From Erythrophleum ivorense (lineage: Eukaryota; Streptophyta; Magnoliopsida; Fabales; Fabaceae): a DNA stretch of 64,000 nucleotides. Position numbers and translations under genes: made by a program. Below the pieces are notes generated by a model, which was not told the DNA's origin, ran no database searches, and saw only the letters and a program-made list of their open reading frames with translations. The stretch spans positions 41,875,283 to 41,939,282 of the forward strand of contig JAIUCV010000003.1 of assembly GCA_026724425.1 (NCBI GenBank), given 5' to 3'. Of the stretch, positions 1 through 10,482 are shown in pieces (the stretch's first letter is position 1; the number at the start of each line of letters is the position of its first letter).

Positions 1-1262
1 CTTTTATTGCAAGAAAGATAAATAAACTGCATCTTTGATTTCAAGAAAAGGAAGAATATATTTTCAAAACAAAAAATGAGGCTGTGAATTTCATACATCT
101 TTCTGTTGAAGAAAGAGTAATTTGTCCTTTTTTTTCCCCCCCCTTCTCAACATTCTTCTACACATTACCGAGTATTTATCTATTTAGTCTCAAAATTTGG
201 TGAAATAGATCGGCTAGCTGCATCATATAGACTGCGCAAATAGTTTGCTTGGTTTCAGTATTGTATCTTATCCTCTGTTATTGGTATAACCCTGGTATAA
301 TACTCTAGGTTAAGTGATATTCATTTTCCTTTTTCGTTTTTGGAAGTCCTTGGCACACCTATGCTACAACACTTGTTGGTTTGATAAATTATTACTTTTC
401 ATTCCCCCCCCCCTCTCCTTATTTTTGTAATTAAACATGCAAACTGCTAAGTGGATATATTGCTTAATCTATGGAATCAATTTTCCGTAATTGGGTTTTA
501 AAGTCCGTGAGATTCCTTTAACAATTTAGTTAACATACTTGTAAATGCACATCACGTTTTTTAACATGGTTTTCTATTATTAAATCTTCTGTCAATCTGT
601 TGTACTTTTATGTTAATGACTACCATACAAATGCAAATGTGACATTTATTTTTTAAATCTTTTTCCCAGAAATTAAAATTGTATCTGGATGTTTACATCC
701 ATTAGTTTGCAGAATGTTGTTAGATATTGGACCCATTTCAAATAGAGCATGCCTAGTTATAGTTTTCTAATGTTAGCAGTTTTTGATTTTTGAGTAAAAG
801 CTTTTTGTATCTGACGCACCTAGCCGGATCATTCGATCAGTTAACAATGCTTATGAATGCAAATATACTTGCATGGAGCAATGTCTTTTACTTTTGTTTG
901 TATAGTTTATCAGCCTTGACCTATAGCAGTGATGATGTCTGTTTGAATGCTTCTATGAGCCTATCATGCATTTATATATGGTTTTATGAGTTGTAGTTGC
1001 AAATGTTTTGCTAAACGTGCATTTATATACAAAGGAAGAGCAATGTGAGGGGCTTTATTGGTGAAATGAAATCCAAATGATCATAATGTGTTAACCAGAT
1101 TCCACAGAAATACAAAGAAACTATTTTTATGGAAAGTATAACCCCAGCGATAGGTACAAATTTGATGCATGATCAATGAATTTCAGCTCAATTCAGTATC
1201 CACAAAAACAACTTCGCGTTTCACTAAAAGAATATATATAAACCCATCAAAAGCATCCACTG
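1..1262. repeat. Copy 1 of a ~1.26 kb direct duplication
   Basis: This stretch matches 44026-45279 in the same orientation almost base for base, with scattered substitutions and small indels. Shared landmarks include a C/T run near 130-145, the phrase CTATGCTACAACACTTG near 360 and ATGAGCCTATCATGCATTT near 953. No long reading frame is conserved between the copies, so it looks noncoding (intergenic or intronic). The second copy lies about 0.9 kb downstream of a DUF247 pseudogene. Since position 1 is the window edge, copy 1 may likewise follow a gene just outside the window. Similarity ends near 1262 and 45279. Confidence 0.85.
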
Positions 1263-2746
1263 AACCAGGATAAAAATTCAGGGTTGAAAACACAAACTGG
1301 TATACCGAAACTACATAGGAAATCAAAACTTATGAGCTTTAACTAACTTCAACAGAAATCAAGAACACCTCAAGCAAAGATCAATCAAATCCAGGCCATA
1401 AAGGGATTCCATAACATGAAAAAGAGAAAGAAGAACAGTGACGAATCTACTTCAATTTTCAACCCAAAAATCAGAATCTTAACATAGTAAAGCATGAGCA
1501 GGTGAGACTATACGACTCCAAATCAACCCCGATTCAGACCATCCGAGACACTAGATCAAATCATTTTACCACCCTTCACCAACTAGCATCGCAATTTCCA
1601 AATGCATCGTAGATGGAGTGATGCAGTAACAGGGAACTCACTGGTCACGGATTCGAAACTCATACGTGGCCGAAGCTCAAAGTTGTTCCAAACAATCAAG
1701 CCCTTCAACGACGGTTCCTAGTTGTTGCAACTCTAGAGGTGGTATGGCGAGACAGAGTAAGGATGAAGAAGGCTCTCCTACAGTGAACAGAGAACAGAGA
1801 ACAGAGAACAGAGAACACCGCCCCCGGGGGGGATGGGATACGTTGGAGAGTCAAGCCAAATTGATTAAACTTTAAAAAAAAAAATCAACCAAAACCGATT
1901 AAATTTCTGTCTCAATCGAGTTGTATTTTTTTTTAATTTCTTCAGTTCAATTTTTGATTTAATGTTACCATAAACTAAATTGAATATATATATATATATA
2001 GTGATACTTCTTTGATTGGCTTATTTTGACTTAATTTGTAGATGAAAAAACTTGTTATAATGAACTTATTGTTATTGAGCCTTTTGTAACCTTATATTAT
2101 TGTATTTAGGCATAAATTGTGAAGAAGGTCTGAAAAAAAATAAATTGAGCCAACATAAAAATAGGTCTAAAAATTAAGCCCAACCTGCAAAAAATCGAAT
2201 ATCTTTTGTTTAGTTTTATACTATCAAATTAAACAGATCGATTTTTTAACCCTGAATTGATCACAGCATTTTGGTTGGCCAATGTGCTAAAAAATTAACC
2301 TAACTAAACTGTTGAATACCTCTAACTGCTGAGTTTTATAAAAACACTTGGGAAAAGTTTGGTAGAAGCATAGATTTTTTATTTCTGGGAATATGATTCA
2401 TGAGAATGGAATTCCTAGAAACGCTATTAAAAGTATTTCCACAAATAACTTGTGACATTCCTAAGAATATTATATTTATGTGTATGGTTTAGTCATAATA
2501 TTTATACGATTCATTAACAATTTATTAAAATAAATACCTTTGATAATTTATTATTAAAAGATTTAATAATTATAATAAATATTTTTTAACAAAAGATTAA
2601 TAAGAAAGTTGGTGGTTTTTGTAATAGCATTGCTAAAGGTGGCAACGACACTGATACAACACCAATGATAATAGAAGAAAATTATTTTTAAAGATTTAAA
2701 TTTTATAAAATTTATAATGAAAGATTTTAAAAATTAAAATTATTCT
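1263..2746. other. Noncoding stretch, possible 5' leader of a minus-strand gene
   Basis: No supported coding region. The reverse strand of about 1640-1870 has the composition of a plant 5' untranslated exon and contains a GTGAGT splice-donor-like site near 1640, so a gene leaving the window to the left is possible but unproven. A 7-bp unit (GAACAGA) is repeated about four to five times at 1794-1826. From 1870 on the DNA is AT-rich with an (AT)n run at 1986-2000. The stretch 2340-2740 resembles short dispersed plant elements but I found no clear ends. Confidence 0.3.
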
Positions 2747-2749
2747 TAA

Positions 2750-3171
2750 TATTACAAAAAAAGTAGATTTAACCACGGTTTTTTAGTGATCTAAGCCACG
2801 TTTATAACTTTGGTAAAACATCATAGCCAAGGTTACATAATCCATGGTTAAATCATTCGTGGAAAAATATATAATCATGGTTTTCTTTAACTATTGGTAA
2901 GAGTGTAACTATTCCATGACATAACTATGATTTTCTTAAACTAGGGCCATTCCATGCCATAACCACGATTTTGAATAATCGTGATTATGACGTGGAATGG
3001 CCACGGTTTTCTTTAACTACAGTTATGGCTTGGAATAGCCATGATTTAAGGAAATCGTGGTTATGGCATTGAATAACCATGGTTTATAATCATAGCTATG
3101 GCTTGCTATGCTAAAAAATCTCTCATTAATTGTGATAGGCAATCTTTTCTGTTGTAAGTTTGAAACAATAC
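2750..3171. repeat. CACTA left subterminal repeat array
   Basis: A dense array of direct and inverted variants of AACCACGGTTTT, TAACCATGG and ATCGTGGTTATGG, for example near 2772, 2866, 2962, 3002, 3053 and 3076. Neighbouring units face each other and could fold into hairpins. In CACTA elements such subterminal repeats bind the TnpA-type protein; that role is inferred from the family. The matching array is at 28575-28881. Confidence 0.75.
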
Positions 3172-5468
3172 GGTAAAACTCGACGTGCAGGATGCATGGG
3201 AAGGGAAGGGAATGGAGTTGACTTGTCAATGCAGATCCTTGTAGCTGCCACGTACCAACTTTTTGCATTTTGCAACTTTACAGATATATCCTCCTTCCAT
3301 ATACTTTAAGCTGGTTTTTCGGTCATTACCACCCAAACCTCTGTAGCACATATCACTTCCAGCTAAGAAAAATGCAGAGACAGACCAGAAACTCTGCATT
3401 TTCATTTCTGATGTGCTGGACGCTGCTGGATGTTGCTTCTTCTCCTCCTTCGAACTGTGAATTACCCTCTACTCCATCTCCAGCAAGTTACTCCATCCAA
3501 GTCGCATCACTCCTTCCTGCTAGATGAACTGTGGTGCTGGGGTTGCTCCTTGAATTTTGCTAAGTTTTTGCTGCTGGTTTTGGGTGAAAGCACGCCAGAA
3601 AAATTCCCTCCCTAAGCTGCAAGTTCTGATGTATGTACTGGTGCTACTGGACTCCCCTGCACAGCGCCTTCTCCCCTTGTTCAGCGCTACTTTGTCTCTT
3701 TTCTGGTTTGATTTTAGTTGCTGTTTGCTTTCTCCTCGTTTAAGTTGAGTTTGTGGCTGTGTGTGAGGCTGGTGAAGTAATGCCATCTAGGTCTCTTTAG
3801 GCTTGAAATTTCTGTTGCATGTGCTGCTTCTTTCATTCCAATTATTGGCGTTTCCCTCCTCTGTTTATCAATGCTGTGATATGTATTATGTAGAGGCCAG
3901 CTAGGGGGGTCCTGCGCAGAAGAAAAGTGAGGCAGGAAGATGGATTTGGTTGTAAAATTTTGACTTCATTAATATGTCTATTCTCCTATACATTAATTCC
4001 TCCCAAAATTCTGCATATATATATATACATACCTATTTTAATTAAAGACCAAACCCCACTGTGCTCTTTTCTTACTTGTTAAATTATATTTATGCAGAAT
4101 AAATTTCCCTTTAAAGTGTGGCTGCAGATTAAAGATGGTATGCATTTCCTTTAGTTTTTGAAATTGGGTTTAGCTCCTAAGTGGAACCAAGGAAAAGAAA
4201 GCACAATATAGGTATATGGTATATATTGTACGAGTTTGGAAGGCGTAAAAATTAGTAGCGGAATAATTGTTTTTAAAATCAGATAAATTCTGTATGGGAT
4301 CATTGGAATGATGCCTCCTCTAAAAATCTAATGAACGGGTATTGTAGGAAATTCTGAAGGTTGAGGCATAGCTGGGAAAGGGTCAGGAAATCTCTATAAA
4401 AATCTTGGAAGGTGAGTAAGTAATGCGGACCGTGAGTAAATGAGAAATTACTATTAAGTTTGCTTGCAGTGTTCTAAAATTGGGTAATCTATTTATTGAG
4501 ATACCTATTTAAATGTTTTGTAATATATATGTTTACCAAAAAAAAATTGATTCGAACAGGAAATTTTGCAAAATGATTAATATTTGAGTTAATTGGAATT
4601 TTTACTATGAAATTGATCCGAAGGGTATTCTGTCTGAGATGTTAAATGGAAAAAAATTACATAGTTTTATGAAGTTATCTGCTCATAACCCTGTAGCTAA
4701 CAGCAGTAGATGTTAGCTCTGGTGCACCATGATCTGTACCTCAGCTAGCAGGGGTGGTGCTAGCCCCGTGTGCAGGCCACCACACGCGGAGTTATTTTAT
4801 TTTCGCAAGCTGAAAGCTTTGCGTCTGTAGTGATTTTTCCCGTGAGCTGTGTGCTCTGCGTCTGTTCCAATTAGTTCTGTTTAGATGCTTTCGGTGCATT
4901 TTGAGATAAAGCATATTCTATACGATATTTGTATATATATATATATATATATATAAACCTATTTGACCCTATGTTTATTTTAAAGAGGTTGCATTGCTTA
5001 TTCATTGAGTATCAAACTCATTTTTTTAAATTATATATTTTTTTTCAGAGAGCAGTACGGATCCTACACTACCCCCAGCAGCTTTCTAGTGTCGATCTCT
5101 TGAGTACTTCCTTTGATGAGCCTGCAGTTGCTCATGTGGGTGTATTTTGTCTGTAGGTGTATTTTGTTTTGAAACTTTGTAAAACTTTGTAAAGTTAGCT
5201 CCACTGAATCATGGATGGGGCATCCCCACTCCCCGGAAATTTCTTTTGATTTGATTGGATATGGGTCATCCCTTTTGTTGTATTGTACTGGCTGACAATT
5301 TGTAGAAATATCGGGAGGTCTAATTTATAGAGGAGACTCTGCCGAAATTTCTACAAATGTCCTTTAAAGAGAAGCTTATATGTTTTATATGATTCAAATT
5401 GATGCCCATAAGTATTTTCTTTATGTTTCCGCTTCTGCGTCAAAGTACTTAAATTGTGGGGTGTGACA
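3172..5468 (+). repeat. 5' LTR of the Tekay-type element
   Basis: 2297 bp, matched along its length to 10483-12786. The end reads GTGGGGTGTGACA and the primer site follows after three bases. A solo relative lies at 39968-42321. A block at about 4725-4860 containing GGGGTGGTGCTAGCCCC, able to form a stem, is nearly unchanged in all three LTRs. Short ORFs inside the LTR recur in both copies only because the LTR itself is duplicated; I do not regard them as genes. Confidence 0.95.
4926..4962 (+). promoter_or_regulatory. Possible LTR TATA region
   Basis: An (AT)n run followed by TATAAACC, in the 3' part of the LTR. The same arrangement recurs at 12256-12285 and 41790-41815. It could serve as the TATA box of the LTR promoter, but a second AT run at 4015-4028 is an equal candidate and nothing here fixes the transcription start. 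Confidence 0.25.
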
Positions 5469-5471
5469 GTT

Positions 5472-5483
5472 TGGTATCAGAGC
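5472..5483 (+). other. Primer-binding site, initiator Met tRNA
   Basis: TGGTATCAGAGC starts three bases after the 5' LTR end. It is complementary to the 3' end of plant initiator methionine tRNA, the usual primer for minus-strand DNA synthesis in plant chromoviruses. Confidence 0.9.
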
Positions 5484-5692
5484 TTAGGTCTTTCTGTGGT
5501 CCTGTGGAGCAAGAGTTTTCGATGGAATCTCAATTATGGTTATGAACCCGAGCGTAACTATACTTGAGGTGTCACTGAAAACCTTATAGGGTGTCCTAAG
5601 ATCTTCCTTCAAGTGTACTGTCTTGTTAAATGTCACTCTAATATGGAGAATGATTTGAATGATGATCATATTTCTTTTTGTAGCGTGTGGAG

Positions 5693-6978
5693 ATGCCTCC
5701 CAAAATTCGTTCAGTTAATAGATTAGCAACTGTAGATGAGGTTGTAGATGAGGCTTCTGCAAGTGCATCAGCCCAACAAACTACCTCGCCTATCAGAGGT
5801 CGTGGTCGAGGTCGAGGTAGGGGTCGAGGAACTATTCGGCCCCCTAGGCAGGTCTCACCTGCGGACAGGGTAGAGCCTTCACAGCCTGCGGAGGAAATTG
5901 CACCGCCAGTTCAGCCAAGACCTGTAGGGCCTCAGGTGATGAGGGAGGAGAGAGAGCCCCCAGTAACCCTCTCCCAGTTCTTAAAATTAAAGCCTCCCAC
6001 TTATTCCGGGACAGAAAGTCAGGAGGATCCCCAGCTATTTATTGATGGCATTGAGAAGATATGCAGAGCTTTGAGTTGCTCAAGTGCAAAATCCGCTGAG
6101 TTTGTGGGTTTCAGTTACAAGATGCAGCTTACGTATGGTATCAGGCCTTACTAGGGGAAAGGCCGATTGGAGCTCTTCCAATGATATGGGAAGAGTTTAA
6201 GGGACTCTTTATGGATCACTTTTTGCCATAGAGTGTCCGGGATGCTAGAGCCAGAGAATTTGAGGGTCTTAAATTAATTCCAGGCATGAGCGTTTTTGAT
6301 TATGACATCTGGTTCACACAGTTGTCTCGCTACGCCCCACACCTAGTCCCTACTGAGAGGGACAGGATCAAGCAGTTTGTGAATAGGCTACCTCGTATGT
6401 TGTATAGGGTGATTACTCCACAGATGAACCTCTTCCCTTCATATTCCGCTGCGGTGGATTGTGTACGTATGATAGAGATGAGAGATAAGAAGGAGGACAC
6501 TTCTCAGAGAAAGAGGAAGCGTGACAGTGATGGGAGACAGGGAGGTAGTTTCTTTGTAGCTGGACCTTCTTATGGTCTTAGACCCCAGAGTCACCAGAGA
6601 TTTACTCAAGCTTTTACGGGGCCTCCGACCTCATTTTCTACCGGTACTGATAGGCACATAGCATCTTTCCGAGGGGTTAGCACTATGTCTACCCCAGTTA
6701 CTGCTCCATCTCGTCAATCTAGAGGTCATTGTTCCATTTGTGGAAAGATACATGCAGGCACTTGCCACAGAGAGACGGGAGCATGTTTTCGTTGCGGGCA
6801 AGTGGGACACTTGGTGAGAGATTGTCCTCAGCGTTACCCTGATTCTAGTCAGGCATCAGTTCGACCCACCAGGCAATTTTCAACAGGGACTCCATCTACC
6901 GGTGCAGTTACAGTTCAGAGTGGCCGAGGTAGTAGTAGTGGGACAGTGGTAGGCAGAGGACAGGTGACTACAGGATGA
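5693..6978 (+). pseudogene. Tekay-type gag (broken)
   Basis: Structural polyprotein that would form the virus-like particle. I place the start at the ATG at 5693 (MPPK), a common start for this clade, rather than the upstream in-frame GTG. The N-terminal part has an Arg/Gly repeat (near 5795-5830). The capsid region follows, and a CCHC zinc knuckle (CFRCGQVGHLVRDC) lies near 6783-6824. The frame shifts by +1 near 6108, after which TAG at 6229-6231 (probably once CAG) and TGA at 6976-6978 (probably once CGA) interrupt it. Capsid similarity resumes in the second frame at once, so this is one decayed gene. Confidence 0.85.
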
Positions 6979-8250
6979 GGTCAGACTCCAGTTTTTGCAT
7001 TAAATAGACAGGACGCACAAGCATCTAATGCCATGGTGACAGGTACACTTACAGTTTGTTCACATACTGCTTACTCCTTATTTGATCCTGGCTCTACACA
7101 TTCCTATATATCTCCCTATTTTGCAAAGAAGATTGGTAAGGACTCTGAAAAGTTAGAGTGCCCGTTACGTGTGGCCACCCCAATGGGGGAATCTGTAGTG
7201 GTTGAATGGGTATATAAGGCATGTGTGATTACACTGGCTGATTATGAGACATTAGTTGACTTGATAGTGCTTGCGATAGCAGAGTTTGATGTAATACTCG
7301 GAATGGATTGGTTAGTGTCATGCTATGCAGTAGTGGATTGTCATCTTAAGTTGGTGAGGTGTAATTTTCCTAGTAAACCTTCCTTTGTCATTCAAGGTGA
7401 TCGAAGTGAAGCACCAAATAATTTAATATCGGTGATAGAAGCTCAGAGGCTCTTAAAAAAGGGGTATCAAGGATATTTAGCTATGGTTCAGGATATAGAA
7501 TTACAAGTCCCAGTATTGGGACAGGTTCCTATAGTAAAAGAATTCCCTGATATTTTCCCCGAGGAATTACCAGGATTACCTCCTGAAAGGGAAATTGAAT
7601 TTTGCATTGATGTGTTATCAGGCACTCAGCTTATATCTGTTCCTCCTTATCGAATGGCACCTTTGGAGCTTAGTAAACTAAAGAATCAATTGCAAGACCT
7701 GTTGGATAAGGGTTTTATTTGCCCTAGTACGTCTCCTTGGGGCGCACCTGTCCTTTTTGTTAAGAAGAAGGATGGTTCTCTTCGCTTATGTGTAGATTAC
7801 CGACAGCTAAATAAAGTGACAGTGAAGAATAAGTACCCTTTGCCTTGTATAGATGACCTATTTGACCAATTACAGGGAGCTCAATATTTCTCAAAAATTG
7901 ATTTAAGATCGGGTTATCATCAGCTGCAAATCAGAAGGGAAGATATCTCAAAAACTGCTTTTAGAACCCGGTATGGTCATTATGAATTTCTAGTGATGCC
8001 ATTTGGGCTAACCAATGCCCTAGCTACCTTTATGGACTTGATGAATCGAGTGTTTAAGCCATTTCTGGATCGATTTGTTATCGTGTTCATTGATGATATT
8101 TTGATCTATTCTAAGGGTTATGAAGAGCATGAATAGCATCTAAGAATGGCATTACAAGTGTTACGGGAATATCAACTATATGCTAAACTTTCTAAATGCC
8201 AATTTTAGCTAGAGAGAATTGCCTTTTTAGGCCATGTAATCTCGAGAGAT
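6979..8250 (+). pseudogene. Tekay-type pol: protease and reverse transcriptase
   Basis: Continues the gag frame after the stop at 6976. The aspartic protease has DPGSTHSYIS near 7084-7113; the usual form is DSG or DTG, so the catalytic triad carries a Pro at its second position. The reverse transcriptase follows (about 7600-8250), with the conserved blocks LRLCVDYRQLN, KIDLRSGYHQ, MPFGLTNA and the catalytic FIDD near 8086-8097. TAG at 8134-8136 and TAG at 8206-8208 (probably once Trp) stop translation shortly after the active site. The altered protease residue and the stops are both inactivating. Confidence 0.88.
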
Positions 8251-10411
8251 GGGGTGCAAGTAGATCCAAGCAAGGTGGAAGCGGTTCAAAAATGGCCGAG
8301 GCCTACTGCAGTTACAGAGATTCACAGTTTCTTGGGCTTGGCAGGTTATTATTGTCGGTTTGTTAAAGACTTTTCAAAAATAGCTGCGCCACTGACAAGA
8401 CTAACCCAGAAAAATGTGAAATTTCAGTGGTCTAAGCTGTGTGAAGAGGGGTTTCAGAAATTGAAAGATTGTCTGACTTCTGCACCAATTTTGGCATTAC
8501 CCTTAGGATCGGGAGGTTATGTTGTATACTGTGATGCTTCTAGGATTGGCCTGGGATGTGTATTGATGCAGCATGGTCATGTGATTGCTTATGCCTCTAG
8601 ACAACTTAAGAAGCATGAACAGAATTACCCAACCCATGATTTAGAAATGGCGGCAGTGGTTTTCGCTCTCAAAATCTGGAGACATTATTTATATGGGGAG
8701 ACATGTGAAATTTATACAGATCATAAAAGCCTTAAATATATCTTTCAACAGCGGGATCTGAATCTAAGGCAAAGGAGGTGGATGGAGCTACTCAAAGATT
8801 ATGACTGTACCATTTTATACCATCCAGGTAAGGCTAATGTGGTAGCAGATGCTCTAAGTAGGAAATCGATGGGGAGTTTGAGCCATATTGCAGAGACACG
8901 GAGACCGATAATTTTGGATCTTCATAAGATTGAGCGTTCAAGAATCCAATTGGAGATTAAAGAGCTAGGATGTTTTTGGCACATGTGCAGCTTCATTCGT
9001 CTTTATTTGAGAGGTTGAAAACTGCTCAAGCTAGGGATGCACAAATTTGTAAATTGGTGGATGACGTCAAAAGTGGAAGGAAAAATGAATTCATTTTAGA
9101 TTCAAATGGCGTTGTATGGTTTGGTGCTCGATTGTGTGTGCCAAATGTGGATGAATTGAAGAGGGAACTTATAGAAGAAGCTCATTGTTCTCGGTATACG
9201 ATACATCCAGGTCCTACCAAGATGTACCAAGATTTAAAGCAAGTATACTGGTGGGAAGGCATGAAGAGAGATATAGCGAATTTTGCTTCTCATTGTTTGG
9301 CATGTCAACAAGTTAAGGCAGAACATCAGAAACCTGCAGGGCTACATCAACGGCTAGAAATACCCGAGTGGAAGTGGGAAAGAATCACTATGGACTTTGT
9401 AACAGGATTACCTCAAACAGTAAGGGGTTATGATTCCATCTGGGTGATTGTGGATAGACTCATTAAAACAGCTCATTTTCTCCCTGTGAAAACAACGTAC
9501 AATGTGGCAAAATATGCACAGCTTTACATGAACGAGATAGTGAAGCTTCACGGAATACCAAGGTCTATAATTTCTGATTAAGGACCCCAATTTACTTTTA
9601 AATTTTGGGGAGCTTTTCAAGAGGCTATGGGTACCTGATTAGATCTTAGCACTGCCTTTCATCCTCAGACTGATGGGCAATTTGAGAGGACTGTACAAAT
9701 AATAGAAGATATGCTAAGGTTGTGTGTTATGGACTTTAGTGGTAGCTGGGATAACTATTTATCATTGGTGGAATTTGCTTATAATAATAGTTATCAAGCT
9801 AGCATACAGATGGTACCCTTCGAGGCATTATATAGGAGATGGTGCAGGTCTCCCATTGGATGGTTTGAAACTGGAGAAGTTAAATCATTAGGACCTGAGT
9901 TAGTGCAAGATGCCTTAGAAAAGGTGAAAGTAATCAAGGAGAGATTGGTAGCAGCTCAGAGCAGGCAGAAAGCGTATATGGACCGTCGACGCCGTGATTT
10001 GGAGTTTATGATTGGGGACTATGTGTTTCTCAGGGTGTCCCCTATGAAAGGTGTGATGAGATTTGGGAAAAAAGGAAAGTTGACCCCGAGATATGTGGGA
10101 CCATTTGAGATCTTAGAGCAAGTTGGGGCTGTAGCTTATTGGTTAGCGTTGCCACCGAAATTATCTAATATCCACCCAGTATTTCAGGTTTCAATGTTAA
10201 GGAAATATCTACCTGATCCTTCTCACATGTTGCAGAAGGTTTAGCTTATGAAGAAGTTCCAGTTGCAATCTTGGATAGACAAACGAAGAAGTTACGTACT
10301 AAAGAGATTATGTCAGTGAAAGTTCTGTGGCATCACTATACACCAGAAGAAGCTACATGGGAGATGGAAAGCGAAATGCGTGTAAAATACCCCTATTTAT
10401 TTGAGAACTAA
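8251..10411 (+). pseudogene. Tekay-type pol: RNase H, integrase, chromodomain
   Basis: RNase H lies at about 8500-8880 (YCDASRIGLGCVL, YTDHKSLKYIF, ALSRKS). The frame shifts near 8965. Integrase then starts with an HHCC zinc-binding region (cysteines in CLACQQVK near 9298-9320) and the catalytic core with TMDFVTGLP. TAA at 9579-9581 and TGA at 9636-9638 break it just after IISD and before the HPQTDG block. The C-terminal domain runs to 10244. After another frameshift near 10240, a chromodomain-like segment (VLWHHYTPEEATWE) ends at TAA 10409-10411. In chromoviruses this domain guides integration to marked chromatin. Confidence 0.87.
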
Positions 10412-10470
10412 GGTTCGTATGTGTATGTATATGTATATGTATATATAAATTCGGGGACCGAATTTTTTTT

Positions 10471-10482
10471 AGGGGGAGAGAT
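10471..10482 (+). other. Polypurine tract of the Tekay-type element
   Basis: AGGGGGAGAGAT directly precedes the 3' LTR. It is the expected primer for plus-strand DNA synthesis. Confidence 0.85.

Noticed and set aside
1666..1875. 69-codon ORF with NREQRTENREH repeat
   Set aside because: It translates a 7-bp tandem repeat and has no similarity I recognise; a reverse-strand leader is the better reading.
3270..3786. Overlapping small ORFs repeated at 10581-11059
   Set aside because: They lie inside the paired LTRs; they recur because the LTR is duplicated, overlap on both strands and carry no domain.
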